From: Betaproteobacteria bacterium
GTDB lineage: Bacteria > Pseudomonadota > Gammaproteobacteria > Burkholderiales > JACQAP01
DNA: 64,000 nt
Reading direction: 5' to 3'
Assembly: GCA_016194905.1 (NCBI GenBank)
Contig: JACQAP010000008.1
Span: 350,104-414,103 of the forward strand
Under the pieces are notes generated by a model. It was not told the origin of the DNA. It ran no database searches and was given only the letters and a program-made list of their open reading frames with translations. Shown piece by piece: positions 18,608 through 27,792 of this stretch (positions are counted from its first letter, which is position 1; the number at the start of each line of letters is the position of its first letter). The position numbers and the translations under genes are program-made.

Positions 18608-18874
18608 TCAGTCTTGCGATACTTGAGGTAATGTCCGTTTCCACCGTGTCCCCTTCGCCGGGCGGCCTCTCCCTTCGCCCGGGCAAACATTGTGCTGAAG
18701 GTCGGAAAAGATCATCCAGTGGTGCTCGATGTTCGGATACAGGAACGGACCAGCCACCTGCATCCGTGCGTTGCAGCAGCAGTCTTCGCTCTTCAAGCTG
18801 CGGGGCGCGTAGCGGTCGGCGTTTGCCCAGTCAGCCGAGAGAAACAACGACAGGGCCAGAATCAGCCGGCGCAT
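18608..18874 (-). CDS. Small secreted cysteine-containing protein of unknown function
   Basis: 88 residues beginning with a signal peptide (MRRLILALSLFLSADWANA, cleavage after ANA). The mature part has a CCCNARMQVAGPF cluster and a later single cysteine, then a basic tail. AAGGAA lies eight bases before the ATG, which supports a real gene. It follows the zincin gene by 80 bases on the same strand, so the two may be co-transcribed. No family was recognised. Confidence 0.5.
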   Translation of the reverse strand: MRRLILALSLFLSADWANADRYAPRSLKSEDCCCNARMQVAGPFLYPNIEHHWMIFSDLQHNVCPGEGRGRPAKGTRWKRTLPQVSQD

Positions 18875-18954
18875 AGGGGGTTCCTTTCGAGAAGAAGTGA
18901 TCGCTCATCCGCCCCGGTTGCGTGAAGCGCTTTGCGGCGTGCCGGCAAGACTGC

Positions 18955-19383
18955 TTACGACCAGCCTCCCCCGCACTGGTGAAACGGGTTGATCGGAAAG
19001 GCGTGGTGTCCGTCGCGCATGCTGGCAAGATAGCGGTTCTGGATCTCGTAGGCGTCCGATTCCTTGAAACTGTTTTGGGCACACTTGTTCGCGATCGTGT
19101 CGAATTTTCGACTTACGTTCTGCGCGTGATGAACCAGTTCGTGCAAAAGGATCGAGCGCGCGAAGATATCGGACTTGACGTCCAGGCTGTCGTCGATGAA
19201 CACGCCTTGTGCCGGGTCGTAGAATGCCCTGACCCGACATGGGCCGGCGCAAAAACGCTGCTCGATTTCCTCATGTGGAACCGCGTGGATCTCGGGCAGC
19301 ACCTTCGGTGCCGGGTATCCGGCGAGCAACTGGATGCTGGTAAAAAGCTCTACGACAAGCGACGAGACGGTAGATGATTCCAT
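18955..19383 (-). CDS. Putative zincin-type metallopeptidase (HELVH motif)
   Basis: 142 residues, with an AAAGGA site before the ATG. The centre holds SILLHELVHHAQ, with H81, E82 and H85 forming a gluzincin-type zinc motif. A third ligand is not obvious, though E112 or D113 in FKESDAYEIQNRYL is a candidate. A CAGPCRVRAFYDP segment offers two cysteines. No signal peptide is clear. It looks like a minimal HExxH domain such as those in small periplasmic or phage-type peptidases. The substrate is unknown. Confidence 0.65.
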   Translation of the reverse strand: MESSTVSSLVVELFTSIQLLAGYPAPKVLPEIHAVPHEEIEQRFCAGPCRVRAFYDPAQGVFIDDSLDVKSDIFARSILLHELVHHAQNVSRKFDTIANKCAQNSFKESDAYEIQNRYLASMRDGHHAFPINPFHQCGGGWS

Positions 19384-19445
19384 TGCGATCCTTTGCCAGA
19401 TCGATCAGGCCTTTGTTATACGGAGTGTGATTTTCTTTGCTCCTC

Positions 19446-19486
19446 AAAAAAAATCCGACTGGGCGGAAGGGGACCCGCCCAGTCGG
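19446..19486 (-). terminator. Strong intrinsic terminator, minus strand, with no obvious gene before it
   Basis: On the minus strand CCGACTGGGCGG, an eight-base loop and CCGCCCAGTCGG form a perfect 12-bp stem, followed by ATTTTTTTT. It lies about 60 bases upstream of the zincin start, so it ends a transcript that begins to its right. No protein gene is evident there. Confidence 0.8.
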
Positions 19487-20040
19487 TAAACAAACAATCG
19501 ACGCAGCCGGGCTGACGTACGATCGTTCGGGAGGAGCTTTAATCAACTATCGGCATCCACGCACCAAATTCATCTTCCTCCGCTCTGTTACCGCCGAATG
19601 CGCATCGAAGCGTGACCAGAATAGACAGATACGGCTCCCGCTTGGCTCACGGATCGAAGAAAACCCGGGATGAGGGGCAACCGGAGAGGGTGGGTGGGGG
19701 CGGCAATTACGCGCCGAACATGTCCTATGTCCGGCAACCAAGAGGCCGAAAAAATCCGCTTTTCGGCGAAGGCACGTTCGCAGTCCTGTTCAGCGATCGA
19801 TTTTCCTCACTGCAAGCCCACAGATGGCCCACCGATTGGGGGGCTGTCTGGCCAGTCGCACCTTGCCAATTCCAGGAGCGCGGGGAACTGGAGCGAACGG
19901 CGATCCGAACCCATTTTCGAAGTCCCGATGCGAGTCCTCGGACCTTCCCGTGCGGCAGGGTGTTTGGGCGTACCATAGAGACGTTCTCTACTTGCCCCCT
20001 AGGCTCACCGTTCGCGGTCCCCCCGCGTGGAGCGCCTGTC
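19487..20040. other. Region upstream of the large regulator without a clear gene
   Basis: The plus strand stays open from 19612 into the regulator, but the translation is not protein-like. On the minus strand a tiny frame, MNLVRGCR then TAG (about 19573 to 19547), has GGAGGAAG directly before its ATG and precedes the terminator. It could be a leader peptide or chance. Confidence 0.4.
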
Positions 20041-23000
20041 ATGGCGAAGGCATCTAATGCTCTGGCCAAACCGTCCAGTGCCCTAGCTAAATTAAGCCGG
20101 CCGAAACTATTTGGTGCGCTGCCGCGCCAGCGGCTGTTCGATCTGCTGGATCAGTGCCGCGCCCATCCGCTGGTCTGGGTGGCCGGTCCTCCGGGAGCGG
20201 GCAAGACCACGCTGATAGCAAGCTACCTCGAAGCCAGGCAGCTTCCAGGGCTGTGGTACCAGGTGGACGCTGGGGACGTGGACCCCGCCACCTTCTTCTA
20301 CTACCTGGGCTTGGCCGCGTCAGAGTTAACGGGCGACCACCAAACACTGCCCCTGCTGACCCCGGAATATCTTCCGGATCTGCCGGGGTTCAGCCGCCGT
20401 TTCTTCCGTGAGTTGTACGCGCGGCTACCCCGCCCTGCGGTCGTGGTCCTGAACAACTACGAGGAAGTGCTGGGCGAAGTGGCGTTCCATTCCCTGCTGG
20501 CGGACTCGGTGCAAGAGATTCCCGAGGGCGTCAATGTCATCGTCGCGGGCCGCAGCGAGCCTCCCGCGCGTTTTGCAAGGCTCGTCGCCAACAAGACGGT
20601 AGGGATCGTGGGCTGGGAGGATCTGCGCTTGACGCCGGAGGAAACGCGCGGCATTGCCTGCGCGACCCATCCCATGGACGAGGCTTTGCTTGCCACACTC
20701 TATCAACAATCCGGCGGATGGGCCGCTGGACTGACGCTCATGCTCGAACGCATCCGGCGTAACGGCATTGCCCCGGAGCATGTGCTGGCCGAAACCCGCG
20801 AGGCGGCGTTCAATTACTTTGCCGGCGAGATCTTCGACAAGGCGCCGCCCGAGGATCAGCAGATCCTGATTTCCACCGCCTTTCTGCCCCGGGTCACGGC
20901 GGCCCTCGCCGAGCAATTGAGCGGGAGCTCCAATGCCGGGAAACTTTTGAACGACCTCTACCGGCATCAATTGTTCATCGATCGGCGCGCCGGTACGGAA
21001 GTCACCTATCAATATCACGACCTGTTCCGCGACTTCCTGCTGGCGCGGGCGCGAGAGTTCCATTCGCCCGTCGAGTTCACTCAATTGGCACGGCGTGCTG
21101 CGCAGTTGCTGGAAGCCAATGGCCAGTTCGAAGACGCGGTCGGCCTTTACACCGGCGCCGATGATTGGAACGCCGCCGCCGAACTGATCCTGAAGCAGGC
21201 GCCCGGCCTGCTTGCCCAGGGCCGCGGGCAAACGCTGCGCGAGTGGATCAGCGCCCTGCCGGCAGAGCGGGTGAAAGCGATGCCATGGCTTGCGTACTGG
21301 CACGGGAGGTCCTTGATCCAGGTCGATCACCCGCGGGCGCGCCAGATCCTCGAGCAGGTGTTTGCGGACTTCAAAGAGCGCGGCGACGAGATCGGCCAGA
21401 TGGTCACGGCGTCCGGGATTATCGAGACCCATCACTTTGAATGGGCATACATCAAGCCCATGGATCGCTGGATCGACGCGCTGGACGAGCTTTTGTCGCG
21501 CAATCCTGCCTTCCCCTCCGCAGAGGTCGAACTGCGGGTTTACTCGGGGCTGCTGATGGCGCTGCTGCGGCGCAGGCCGGAGCATCCTCTCCTTCCCGTC
21601 TGCGTCCAGCGGGTCATGACTCTCGCGGTCACCGACCTGGATGCGAACCTTCGAGTCAGCGCCGTCACCGTCGTGCTGGTGCTGTATTGGTTCAACGCGG
21701 ACTGGGAGCGTGCCCGCGAAGCCAGGCAACTGATCGAATCCCTGCTTCGCCATCCGGACGTGGCGCCACTGGCCCGCGTGTATTCGCTGGTCCGTTACGT
21801 CCACCGCCTGTGGCTGGAACTGCATTACGCAGAAGCCGCTGCCGCTCTGGACCAGGCCTTCGAGATTGCCGAACGTCATGGCCTGACAGGCGTGCGGGCC
21901 GAATTGCTGCATGCCCGAAATCTGCTGGCGCTCGCCCAGGGCGACCGGGCGACCATGGCGTCCACGCTTCAGGCCTTGAACGCCGTGGTCAATCCCCAGC
22001 AGCGCCTCGATCTCAGCCTGATGCATCGTTCGCGAGCCAATTACGCAATGCTTCTGGGTAATACAGCCGGCGCGGTCGAACACGCGCGGGCGGCGATGGC
22101 GCTGATGGACGAAGTCGGCGTGAAGCCCAACCAGTCGCTGTTCCGGTTCTACCTGGCGGCTGCGTTGGCGGCCGACGGCAAAGACGAGGAAGCCCTGCAA
22201 TATCTGGAGGAGGCGCGGGGTCTGATACGGGGAAGCATCCTGGAGCAGTCGCTGCGCGACCATGATCTGATCGAAGCTTGTATCGCGCTCAAGCGCGGCA
22301 ACCGGGAACGTTGCCACGCGCTGTTGTCCGATGCATTCGACCCGGCCCGGTACAGCGGAACGGCGTCCTTCGCGTTCAGCTTCTATCCAGCGTTCATGGC
22401 TCAGCTCTGTGCCGAAGCGCTGCGGGCGGGAATTCATACGCAATACGTCAACAGCCTGATCCGGCAATACGGCCTCGTGCCCGAGGCGCGCGACATCGAA
22501 GAGTGGCCCTGGCCGATCAAGATCCATACCCTGGGGCGATTCCTGGTGTTGAAGGACGATGTCGAGATCCGCTTCGCGCGCAAGACGCAAAGACGGCCGC
22601 TGGATCTGTTGCAGGCCCTGATCGCCCTGGGCGGCAGCGACGTTGCGGTGAGCGCGCTGACCGAAGCACTGTGGCCGGATGCGGAAGGCGATGCCGCCTA
22701 TCACGCGTTTGAGAACACGCTGTATCGGCTGCGCCAGTTGCTGGGCTCCGCCAACAGCCTCAGTCTGGCGAGCGGCAAGCTGAGTCTCGATTCCAGGCGC
22801 TGCTGGGTGGATGTGTGGGCACTCGAGCGCCGACTGGAAAGTGCTCGCGACGGCGGCGCGGTCTCCGCACAAGGCCTCGACATCGTGATGCAACTATATC
22901 GTGGCCATTTCCTGGGCCAGGAAGCGCCACAACCATGGATTCTCCCGGCCCGCGAGCGGCTGCGCGACAAATTCCTGCGCTATGTGGAGAGTGTGGCCCA

Positions 23001-23238
23001 GTCATGCGAACGAGACCAGCAGTGGGCGCAGGCCGCCGCCATTTATCAGCGCGGCATCGAGCTGGACCATCTGGCCGAGAGCCTTTACCGCGGCCTCATG
23101 ATTTGCTACCGCGAGCTCGGCAACCATGCCGAGGCGCTGAAGGTCTACCGGCGCTGTCGCGACCTGCTGTCGGTTGTGCTTGGGGTTCAGCCAACCGCTG
23201 ATACCCAGGCGATCTACCAAAGTCTCAAGCAGACTTGA
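20041..23238 (+). CDS. STAND-type ATPase transcriptional regulator with C-terminal SARP/BTAD domain
   Basis: 1065 residues from ATG 20041, with GGAG about eight bases before. The N-terminal third resembles MalT: LPRQRLFDLLDQC, Walker A GPPGAGKTTLIASYLEA (about residues 49-65) and the STAND segments LTPEETRGIA and QSGGWAAGLTLML. The middle is an array of TPR-like helices (about 420-800). Instead of a LuxR helix-turn-helix, the C-terminus (about 820-1065) has an OmpR-like DNA-binding part (IKIHTLGRFLVLKDDVEIRF) and a bacterial transcriptional activator domain. It is probably a ligand- or protein-triggered activator. Its targets are unknown, and the gene stands alone. Confidence 0.85.
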   Translation: MAKASNALAKPSSALAKLSRPKLFGALPRQRLFDLLDQCRAHPLVWVAGPPGAGKTTLIASYLEARQLPGLWYQVDAGDVDPATFFYYLGLAASELTGDHQTLPLLTPEYLPDLPGFSRRFFRELYARLPRPAVVVLNNYEEVLGEVAFHSLLADSVQEIPEGVNVIVAGRSEPPARFARLVANKTVGIVGWEDLRLTPEETRGIACATHPMDEALLATLYQQSGGWAAGLTLMLERIRRNGIAPEHVLAETREAAFNYFAGEIFDKAPPEDQQILISTAFLPRVTAALAEQLSGSSNAGKLLNDLYRHQLFIDRRAGTEVTYQYHDLFRDFLLARAREFHSPVEFTQLARRAAQLLEANGQFEDAVGLYTGADDWNAAAELILKQAPGLLAQGRGQTLREWISALPAERVKAMPWLAYWHGRSLIQVDHPRARQILEQVFADFKERGDEIGQMVTASGIIETHHFEWAYIKPMDRWIDALDELLSRNPAFPSAEVELRVYSGLLMALLRRRPEHPLLPVCVQRVMTLAVTDLDANLRVSAVTVVLVLYWFNADWERAREARQLIESLLRHPDVAPLARVYSLVRYVHRLWLELHYAEAAAALDQAFEIAERHGLTGVRAELLHARNLLALAQGDRATMASTLQALNAVVNPQQRLDLSLMHRSRANYAMLLGNTAGAVEHARAAMALMDEVGVKPNQSLFRFYLAAALAADGKDEEALQYLEEARGLIRGSILEQSLRDHDLIEACIALKRGNRERCHALLSDAFDPARYSGTASFAFSFYPAFMAQLCAEALRAGIHTQYVNSLIRQYGLVPEARDIEEWPWPIKIHTLGRFLVLKDDVEIRFARKTQRRPLDLLQALIALGGSDVAVSALTEALWPDAEGDAAYHAFENTLYRLRQLLGSANSLSLASGKLSLDSRRCWVDVWALERRLESARDGGAVSAQGLDIVMQLYRGHFLGQEAPQPWILPARERLRDKFLRYVESVAQSCERDQQWAQAAAIYQRGIELDHLAESLYRGLMICYRELGNHAEALKVYRRCRDLLSVVLGVQPTADTQAIYQSLKQT

Positions 23239-23371
23239 GCGGTACGCGGTAACACGGGCTCCGGTCAAGTAACTAAAAGCGCATTTTCGGGCACCAAGTA
23301 CACGCTCTAGGGATCGCTTTCGGCGGCCGATGAGCGTCAATATTAATTTTCCACGTTTCGGGGCCGAGTCC

Positions 23372-23875
23372 ATGCCGCTAGTTGACCAATTACTGTTCCC
23401 CGTGACGTTCTTCGCCGCGCTTGGCTGCGGGCTGATGGCTGGCCTCTTCTTTGCCTTCTCGAACTTCGTGATGAAGGCCCTCGCCCGGCTCCGTCCGGAC
23501 AGCGGTATCGCAGCCATGCAGTCCATCAACGTTGCGGTTCTCAATCCGTTGTTCCTTGGCCTCTTCCTTGGAACCACCGTGGTTTGCCTGCTCCTGGTCA
23601 TCTATTCGCTTGTGCACTGGCAGCATCCGGGTACCGTCTGGTTGTTGACGGGTGGCGCGCTCTATCTCATCGGCAACTTTGTGGTGACGGCGGCCTTCAA
23701 CGTGCCGCGAAACGACGTCCTGGCGCGCGTCGACGCGTCGAACTCCGAGGCCGTCCGCGCCTGGCGCGACTACGCCGCCGGTTGGACGAGATGGAACCAC
23801 GTGCGGACAATCACGGCGCTCGCGGCGGCGGCATCATTCACGATTGCGCTTTGTCACTTACAGCCCGGCGCTTAA
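23372..23875 (+). CDS. DUF1772 family membrane protein (anthrone oxygenase-like)
   Basis: About 167 residues with four membrane segments. The family signature GLMAGLFFAFSNFVMKALARL is near residues 18-38, NVAVLNPLFLGLFLG follows, and the FNVPRNDVLA...WRDYAAGWTRWNHVRTITALA block is at the C-terminus. Some DUF1772 proteins act as anthrone oxygenases, but most are uncharacterised. The start at 23372 fits homologues better than ATG 23330. It sits alone behind the regulator. Confidence 0.8.
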   Translation: MPLVDQLLFPVTFFAALGCGLMAGLFFAFSNFVMKALARLRPDSGIAAMQSINVAVLNPLFLGLFLGTTVVCLLLVIYSLVHWQHPGTVWLLTGGALYLIGNFVVTAAFNVPRNDVLARVDASNSEAVRAWRDYAAGWTRWNHVRTITALAAAASFTIALCHLQPGA

Positions 23876-23938
23876 GTCGTCCGAATGAGAGCGCCAGCGT
23901 GAACGCAATGCTTAACCCTCCAAATCGCTAGGGCCGGC

Positions 23939-24487
23939 ATGATCCCGGTTGGGTATATGGCAAAGCGGGTAAGCATTCGACCGGACTGGATCAAGGCCGA
24001 ACGGGTGGCGGATGTCTACTCAGTCAGCGGTTGCTTGTCGGAGGACTTCGGCGACTACATTAACTACTGGAAACACAATGGCTACTGGTTTTTCGACTCC
24101 CCAGACATTATCGTACAGTTGGCTCGGCAGAACTCAATCGATCTGACGGGAACGAAGCTCTTCTTCTACGAAGTCCATGAACTGGAGTTCGATGATGCCG
24201 AAGGTCATTGGACGACCTTCAAGCCGGAGGCTTCATTCACAACCCAAGTCGTCCTGCCGGCTGAGAAAGCATTGGAGGGTTACGATGTCGTGACCTTCTC
24301 TGTGAGGACAAGCGCAGAATGTTCCCCGCTGTCCTGCAACTCGTTGGCTGCCGAAGTGGAAACCAACCAGCATTGCTTGCTGGCTTCTTTCGAGCGCGCG
24401 CAGCAATTGTTGGAGGGCGGAAAATTCAAGCACACGGAACCTGGGCCCTATAGGATATTTGCTGTGTATTCGACAGAGTGGCCCTGA
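23939..24487 (+). CDS. Conserved hypothetical protein
   Basis: 182 residues, soluble, acidic, with many aromatic residues (INYWKHNGYWFFDSP, LFFYEVHELEFDD). No motif, signal peptide or membrane segment was seen. ATG 23957 (MAKRVSIRPDWIKA) is a likely alternative start. The composition is that of a real protein. No function is proposed. A non-coding gap of about 170 bases follows. Confidence 0.6.
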   Translation: MIPVGYMAKRVSIRPDWIKAERVADVYSVSGCLSEDFGDYINYWKHNGYWFFDSPDIIVQLARQNSIDLTGTKLFFYEVHELEFDDAEGHWTTFKPEASFTTQVVLPAEKALEGYDVVTFSVRTSAECSPLSCNSLAAEVETNQHCLLASFERAQQLLEGGKFKHTEPGPYRIFAVYSTEWP

Positions 24488-24657
24488 CATGAAGTGACAG
24501 GGGCGCGGAACGGCATCGTCGTACCCGGCCCGGCTTGTTCTCCACGGACCCCGTAACCTAGATGCCAGGCGCCTTCATTGTTTGTGTGGTGCCACCTAGT
24601 CATGACAAAACGCAACCCTCGTCGCTTCGTTCATAGCAAGCCATCGATACCTTATTC

Positions 24658-25425
24658 ATTTTAAAACTGATTCTGGTCCCGGCCCTGATCGGCGCCATTA
24701 CCCTGGCCAGCCGTCATTGGGGGCCAGCCGTCGCGGGTTGGCTTTCGGGTTTCCCGATCGTTACGGGTCCGATTCTGTTGTTTGTGGCGCTGGAGCAGGG
24801 CCCGCAATTCGCTTCCGTTACTGCAGCAGGGACGCTGGCCGGAGGATTGGCGTGGTTGTCGTTTGCGGTCAGCTACGCCTGGGCCGCCACGCAGATGTCC
24901 TGGCTTCTCGCGTTATTCATCAGCCTGTCCGCTTATCTTGTGATCGGGATCGTGCTTGTTCTCTCCGCGCCACCGTTTGCATTGATCGTTGCGATGGTTG
25001 TCGTTGCGGTGGTGCTTGCACCGCACATATTTCCGCGACTAACCCAGCCGATCGGCCCGGCTGCATTTTCGCCCGTCGAGCTTTGCGCGCGCACGGTTGC
25101 AGGTGGCGTGCTGACCGTCTCGGTCACCCATCTGTCGCCGGTGCTTGGGCCGAAGTTCAGCGGCTTGTTTGCCGTGTTTCCCGTCATGGGTATCGTCCTG
25201 GCCGCTTTTTCGCACCGTGCAAGCGGCAACATCTTCACCATCCGCCTGCTTCGCAGCATGGTGTACGGATTCTATTCATTCACCGTCTTCTGCCTGACCA
25301 TTGCGTTTGCTTTGCATGCAGTTGGTATTGCCGCCGCATTTTCCCTGGCGCTATGTTTTTCGCTGGCAGTGCACTTTGGCGTGCTTTGGTTCATGCGGCG
25401 AGTCCGACAACGCGCCCCAGCTTGA
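24658..25425 (+). CDS. Hypothetical polytopic membrane protein, start codon unclear
   Basis: The frame is open from about 24637. Its first protein-like residues are LKLILVPALIGAITLASRHW, a membrane segment followed by GPAVAGWLSGFPIVTGPILL. No ATG, GTG or TTG exists in frame before TTG 24778, which would remove the first segment. Start at ATT 24658 or a nearby CTG is therefore proposed. About seven hydrophobic helices cover the roughly 255 residues. No catalytic motif was seen, and the function is unknown. Confidence 0.65.
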   Translation: MLKLILVPALIGAITLASRHWGPAVAGWLSGFPIVTGPILLFVALEQGPQFASVTAAGTLAGGLAWLSFAVSYAWAATQMSWLLALFISLSAYLVIGIVLVLSAPPFALIVAMVVVAVVLAPHIFPRLTQPIGPAAFSPVELCARTVAGGVLTVSVTHLSPVLGPKFSGLFAVFPVMGIVLAAFSHRASGNIFTIRLLRSMVYGFYSFTVFCLTIAFALHAVGIAAAFSLALCFSLAVHFGVLWFMRRVRQRAPA

Positions 25426-25521
25426 GCGCCAGAGCAGGCAGGCGCCGCGATCCGGGATCTTTGCCGTGGCGGGAGAGTTGAGGCATAGGGTGGTCCGACC
25501 CGACAGTGGCCAGTGGGTCCG

Positions 25522-27318
25522 TCAGTCAGGCAATCCCATTGTTTTCAGTTGCGCGGCCATCCGATCCAGCACGGCGGGCGAGAAAACCATCGCCTTCTTG
25601 AATTTGGCGACAGTTAGGCCCGGATACGCCGAGCACAGGTGCGCGAATTCAACCTTCGCCTCCTCCACGCGGTCCGCTCCGACCAGAGAGCAGACGAGAT
25701 TGCGCAGGATCCAGAGGGCGTGCGGGCGCTCCTGCAGCGCGCGCCGGTACAACGCCACCGCCTCCTCATATCGTTCGGCGACCTCGTTCGCCGAGCCCAT
25801 GCCGACGTAGTTGTTGAAGTTCATCGGATCGAGCGGACTCAATCGCAGGGCGCGCTGGAAATACTCGGTCGCGCGCTCGGGATGATCGGAGTAGTTCTCG
25901 ACCCAGCCCAGCCGGCTCCACGCCCAAGCCGCGTTCGGATCGAGCGCCACCGCGCGTTCGAGCATGATGCGCGCGGTGCCGTAGTTGCGCAGAAAGGTGT
26001 GCACCGCCCCGAGCACAGCGAGAATGAGCGGGTCATCGCCGCTCAGTTCGGCTGCCTTCTCGGCGTGGCTCAGCGCCGCGCTTCTTGCCGCGTCGATGTC
26101 ATCGGTCCAGTTATAGACCATGCGCTGAGCATGGCACCAGCCGGCGAGAGACAGGGCGAGCGGGTACTCGGGATCGATCGCGAGCGCCTGTCCCAGCAAT
26201 TTCAGCGCATTCTCGCTGGCCTCCATCTCCAGCGCCCACACGAGGGGCATCGCGCGCATGGTGTAGTCGTACGCGCCAAGGTCCTGGGGACGCTTGCGCC
26301 GCGCGCGCTCGATTTCGGCGAGACGGATCGAGGGCTGCAATGCTCCTGCGACCTGTTCTGTGATGCGGTCCTGAAGCTCGAAGAGGTCTTCCAACGTGCC
26401 ATCGACGCGATCGGCCCAGATGTGCGCGTTCGCAACAGCGTCGATCAACTGCACCGTGATGCGCAGGCGGTTGCCAGCCTTCTGCACGCTGCCCTCCAGA
26501 AGATAGCGTACGCCCAGTTCCCGACCGACCTCCGGGACATTGACCGCCCGGCCCTTGTAGCGGAACGCGGAATTGCGCGCGATGACGAAAAACGAGCGGA
26601 TGCGGGAGAGCGTCGCGGTGATCGCCTCGACCACCCCATCGGCGAAAAATTCCTGCTCCGGATCTCCCGACATGTTGTTGAACGGCAGCACTGCGATCGA
26701 CGGTTTGTCGGGCAGGACGAGCGGCGCGCCGTGCCCTTCCGGCGCGGCGCCAGCGCCCCCGACTGTGCCTTCGATTCGCACGCGGTAGGCGCGAACGGGA
26801 TGGGCAATGTTCTTCACCGTATGCTCGCCCATGTCTTCGAACACTGTCGGCAGCCGATCGCGTTGCGCGGTCTGTACCGCCTCCGAGACCACGGTGCCGC
26901 CCGGCTCAGCGAGGCTCTCCAGCCGCGCCGCGATGTTCACCCCGTCGCCGTAGACCGTGCCGTCTGCCTTCTCCATCACGTCCCCGAGGTGCACGCCGAT
27001 GCGGAAGCGCATTTGCCGGTTTTCCGGTACCTTTTCCGCTGCCGAACCGAGCTCCTTCTGGACGGCTATTGCTGCGTTCACCGCGCCGGTCGCGGTTTCG
27101 AACACGGCGAGCACGGAATCTCCCGCCATGTCGATGACGCGGCCCTGGTTCGATTCGACCATCCTGCGGAAGATGCCGCGTGCGGCGTCGAGCGCAGCAA
27201 CAGTTGCACGCTCATCGGCTGCCATCAGCCGCGAGTATCCCGCCACGTCAGCGGCGAGGATCGCCGCCAGGCGCTGCTTCATTTCTGTTTCGGTCAATGC
27301 CCCTCCCCGTGAGGTCAC
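25522..27318 (-). CDS. Class III adenylate/guanylate cyclase with TolB-like and TPR regions
   Basis: 598 residues (GTG 27318; ATG 27282 is an equally good start). The cyclase homology domain (about residues 15-185) has the metal aspartates in LAADVAGYSRLMAADE and VIDMAGDSVLAVF, plus GDGVNIAARLESLAEPGG. A TolB/FlgO-like domain follows (IAVLPFNNMSGDPEQEFFADG). Then come TPR units (about 360-590), including NAAWAWSRLGWVENYSDHPERA. Such proteins convert ATP or GTP to a cyclic nucleotide, with the TPRs as a sensing or partner surface. No membrane segment is seen. It is monocistronic. Confidence 0.88.
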   Translation of the reverse strand: MTSRGGALTETEMKQRLAAILAADVAGYSRLMAADERATVAALDAARGIFRRMVESNQGRVIDMAGDSVLAVFETATGAVNAAIAVQKELGSAAEKVPENRQMRFRIGVHLGDVMEKADGTVYGDGVNIAARLESLAEPGGTVVSEAVQTAQRDRLPTVFEDMGEHTVKNIAHPVRAYRVRIEGTVGGAGAAPEGHGAPLVLPDKPSIAVLPFNNMSGDPEQEFFADGVVEAITATLSRIRSFFVIARNSAFRYKGRAVNVPEVGRELGVRYLLEGSVQKAGNRLRITVQLIDAVANAHIWADRVDGTLEDLFELQDRITEQVAGALQPSIRLAEIERARRKRPQDLGAYDYTMRAMPLVWALEMEASENALKLLGQALAIDPEYPLALSLAGWCHAQRMVYNWTDDIDAARSAALSHAEKAAELSGDDPLILAVLGAVHTFLRNYGTARIMLERAVALDPNAAWAWSRLGWVENYSDHPERATEYFQRALRLSPLDPMNFNNYVGMGSANEVAERYEEAVALYRRALQERPHALWILRNLVCSLVGADRVEEAKVEFAHLCSAYPGLTVAKFKKAMVFSPAVLDRMAAQLKTMGLPD

Positions 27319-27792
27319 CCTCCGGGATATTACGTCGTTATTTCAACCTTGGCAGAAAATGGGCGAAGTCCGCCAGGGCGCAGATGTCTTAGGAAAGAAC
27401 GTGCCTGACAAGCCAGTAAGCCGCCCCGGAAAATTAATGCCTACCCGACAGGCCGTCCGATCCAGTCCCCGCCGGGCAAAGCCTTCTCGATCAGTGTAGA
27501 GCCACTAAGTGCCGCCATTCACCGCGGATCCCCGACGCCAAGTGCGAACGGCAGCGGCACCGGTTCTGCGAACGTATCTTTGCATCAATGGGAAGCAACG
27601 CTGCCATCGGCCGCGGAGAAAGCAGCTTGCCGCCTCAAATACACCACGGGTTGTGCTGAGACGCGCCGCGCCGTCCTGGACGTCGGTCGCCGGACGGTTG
27701 CAGGCTCATCCCTTTGCAGACTATCCTCGCTGGTGATGCAGAGGCTTCCTTGCAGGGTCTCCGCGTGATATGAATTCCAAAAGGACGGGCGG
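27319..27792. other. Intergenic region between cyclase and LysR genes
   Basis: The two genes diverge, so both promoters must lie here. No gene-like frame, repeat element or clear operator was recognised. Confidence 0.5.

Noticed and set aside
19612..20040. 143-codon N-terminal extension of the STAND regulator
   Set aside because: The translation is not protein-like and is absent from the MalT-type architecture. ATG 20041 has GGAG at proper distance and starts where homology begins.
20425..22893. A very long open frame antisense to the STAND regulator (over 800 codons)
   Set aside because: Its composition (rich in R, Q, H, G, A) is that of a GC-rich shadow frame. No domain is visible, and the sense strand has clear Walker and BTAD motifs.
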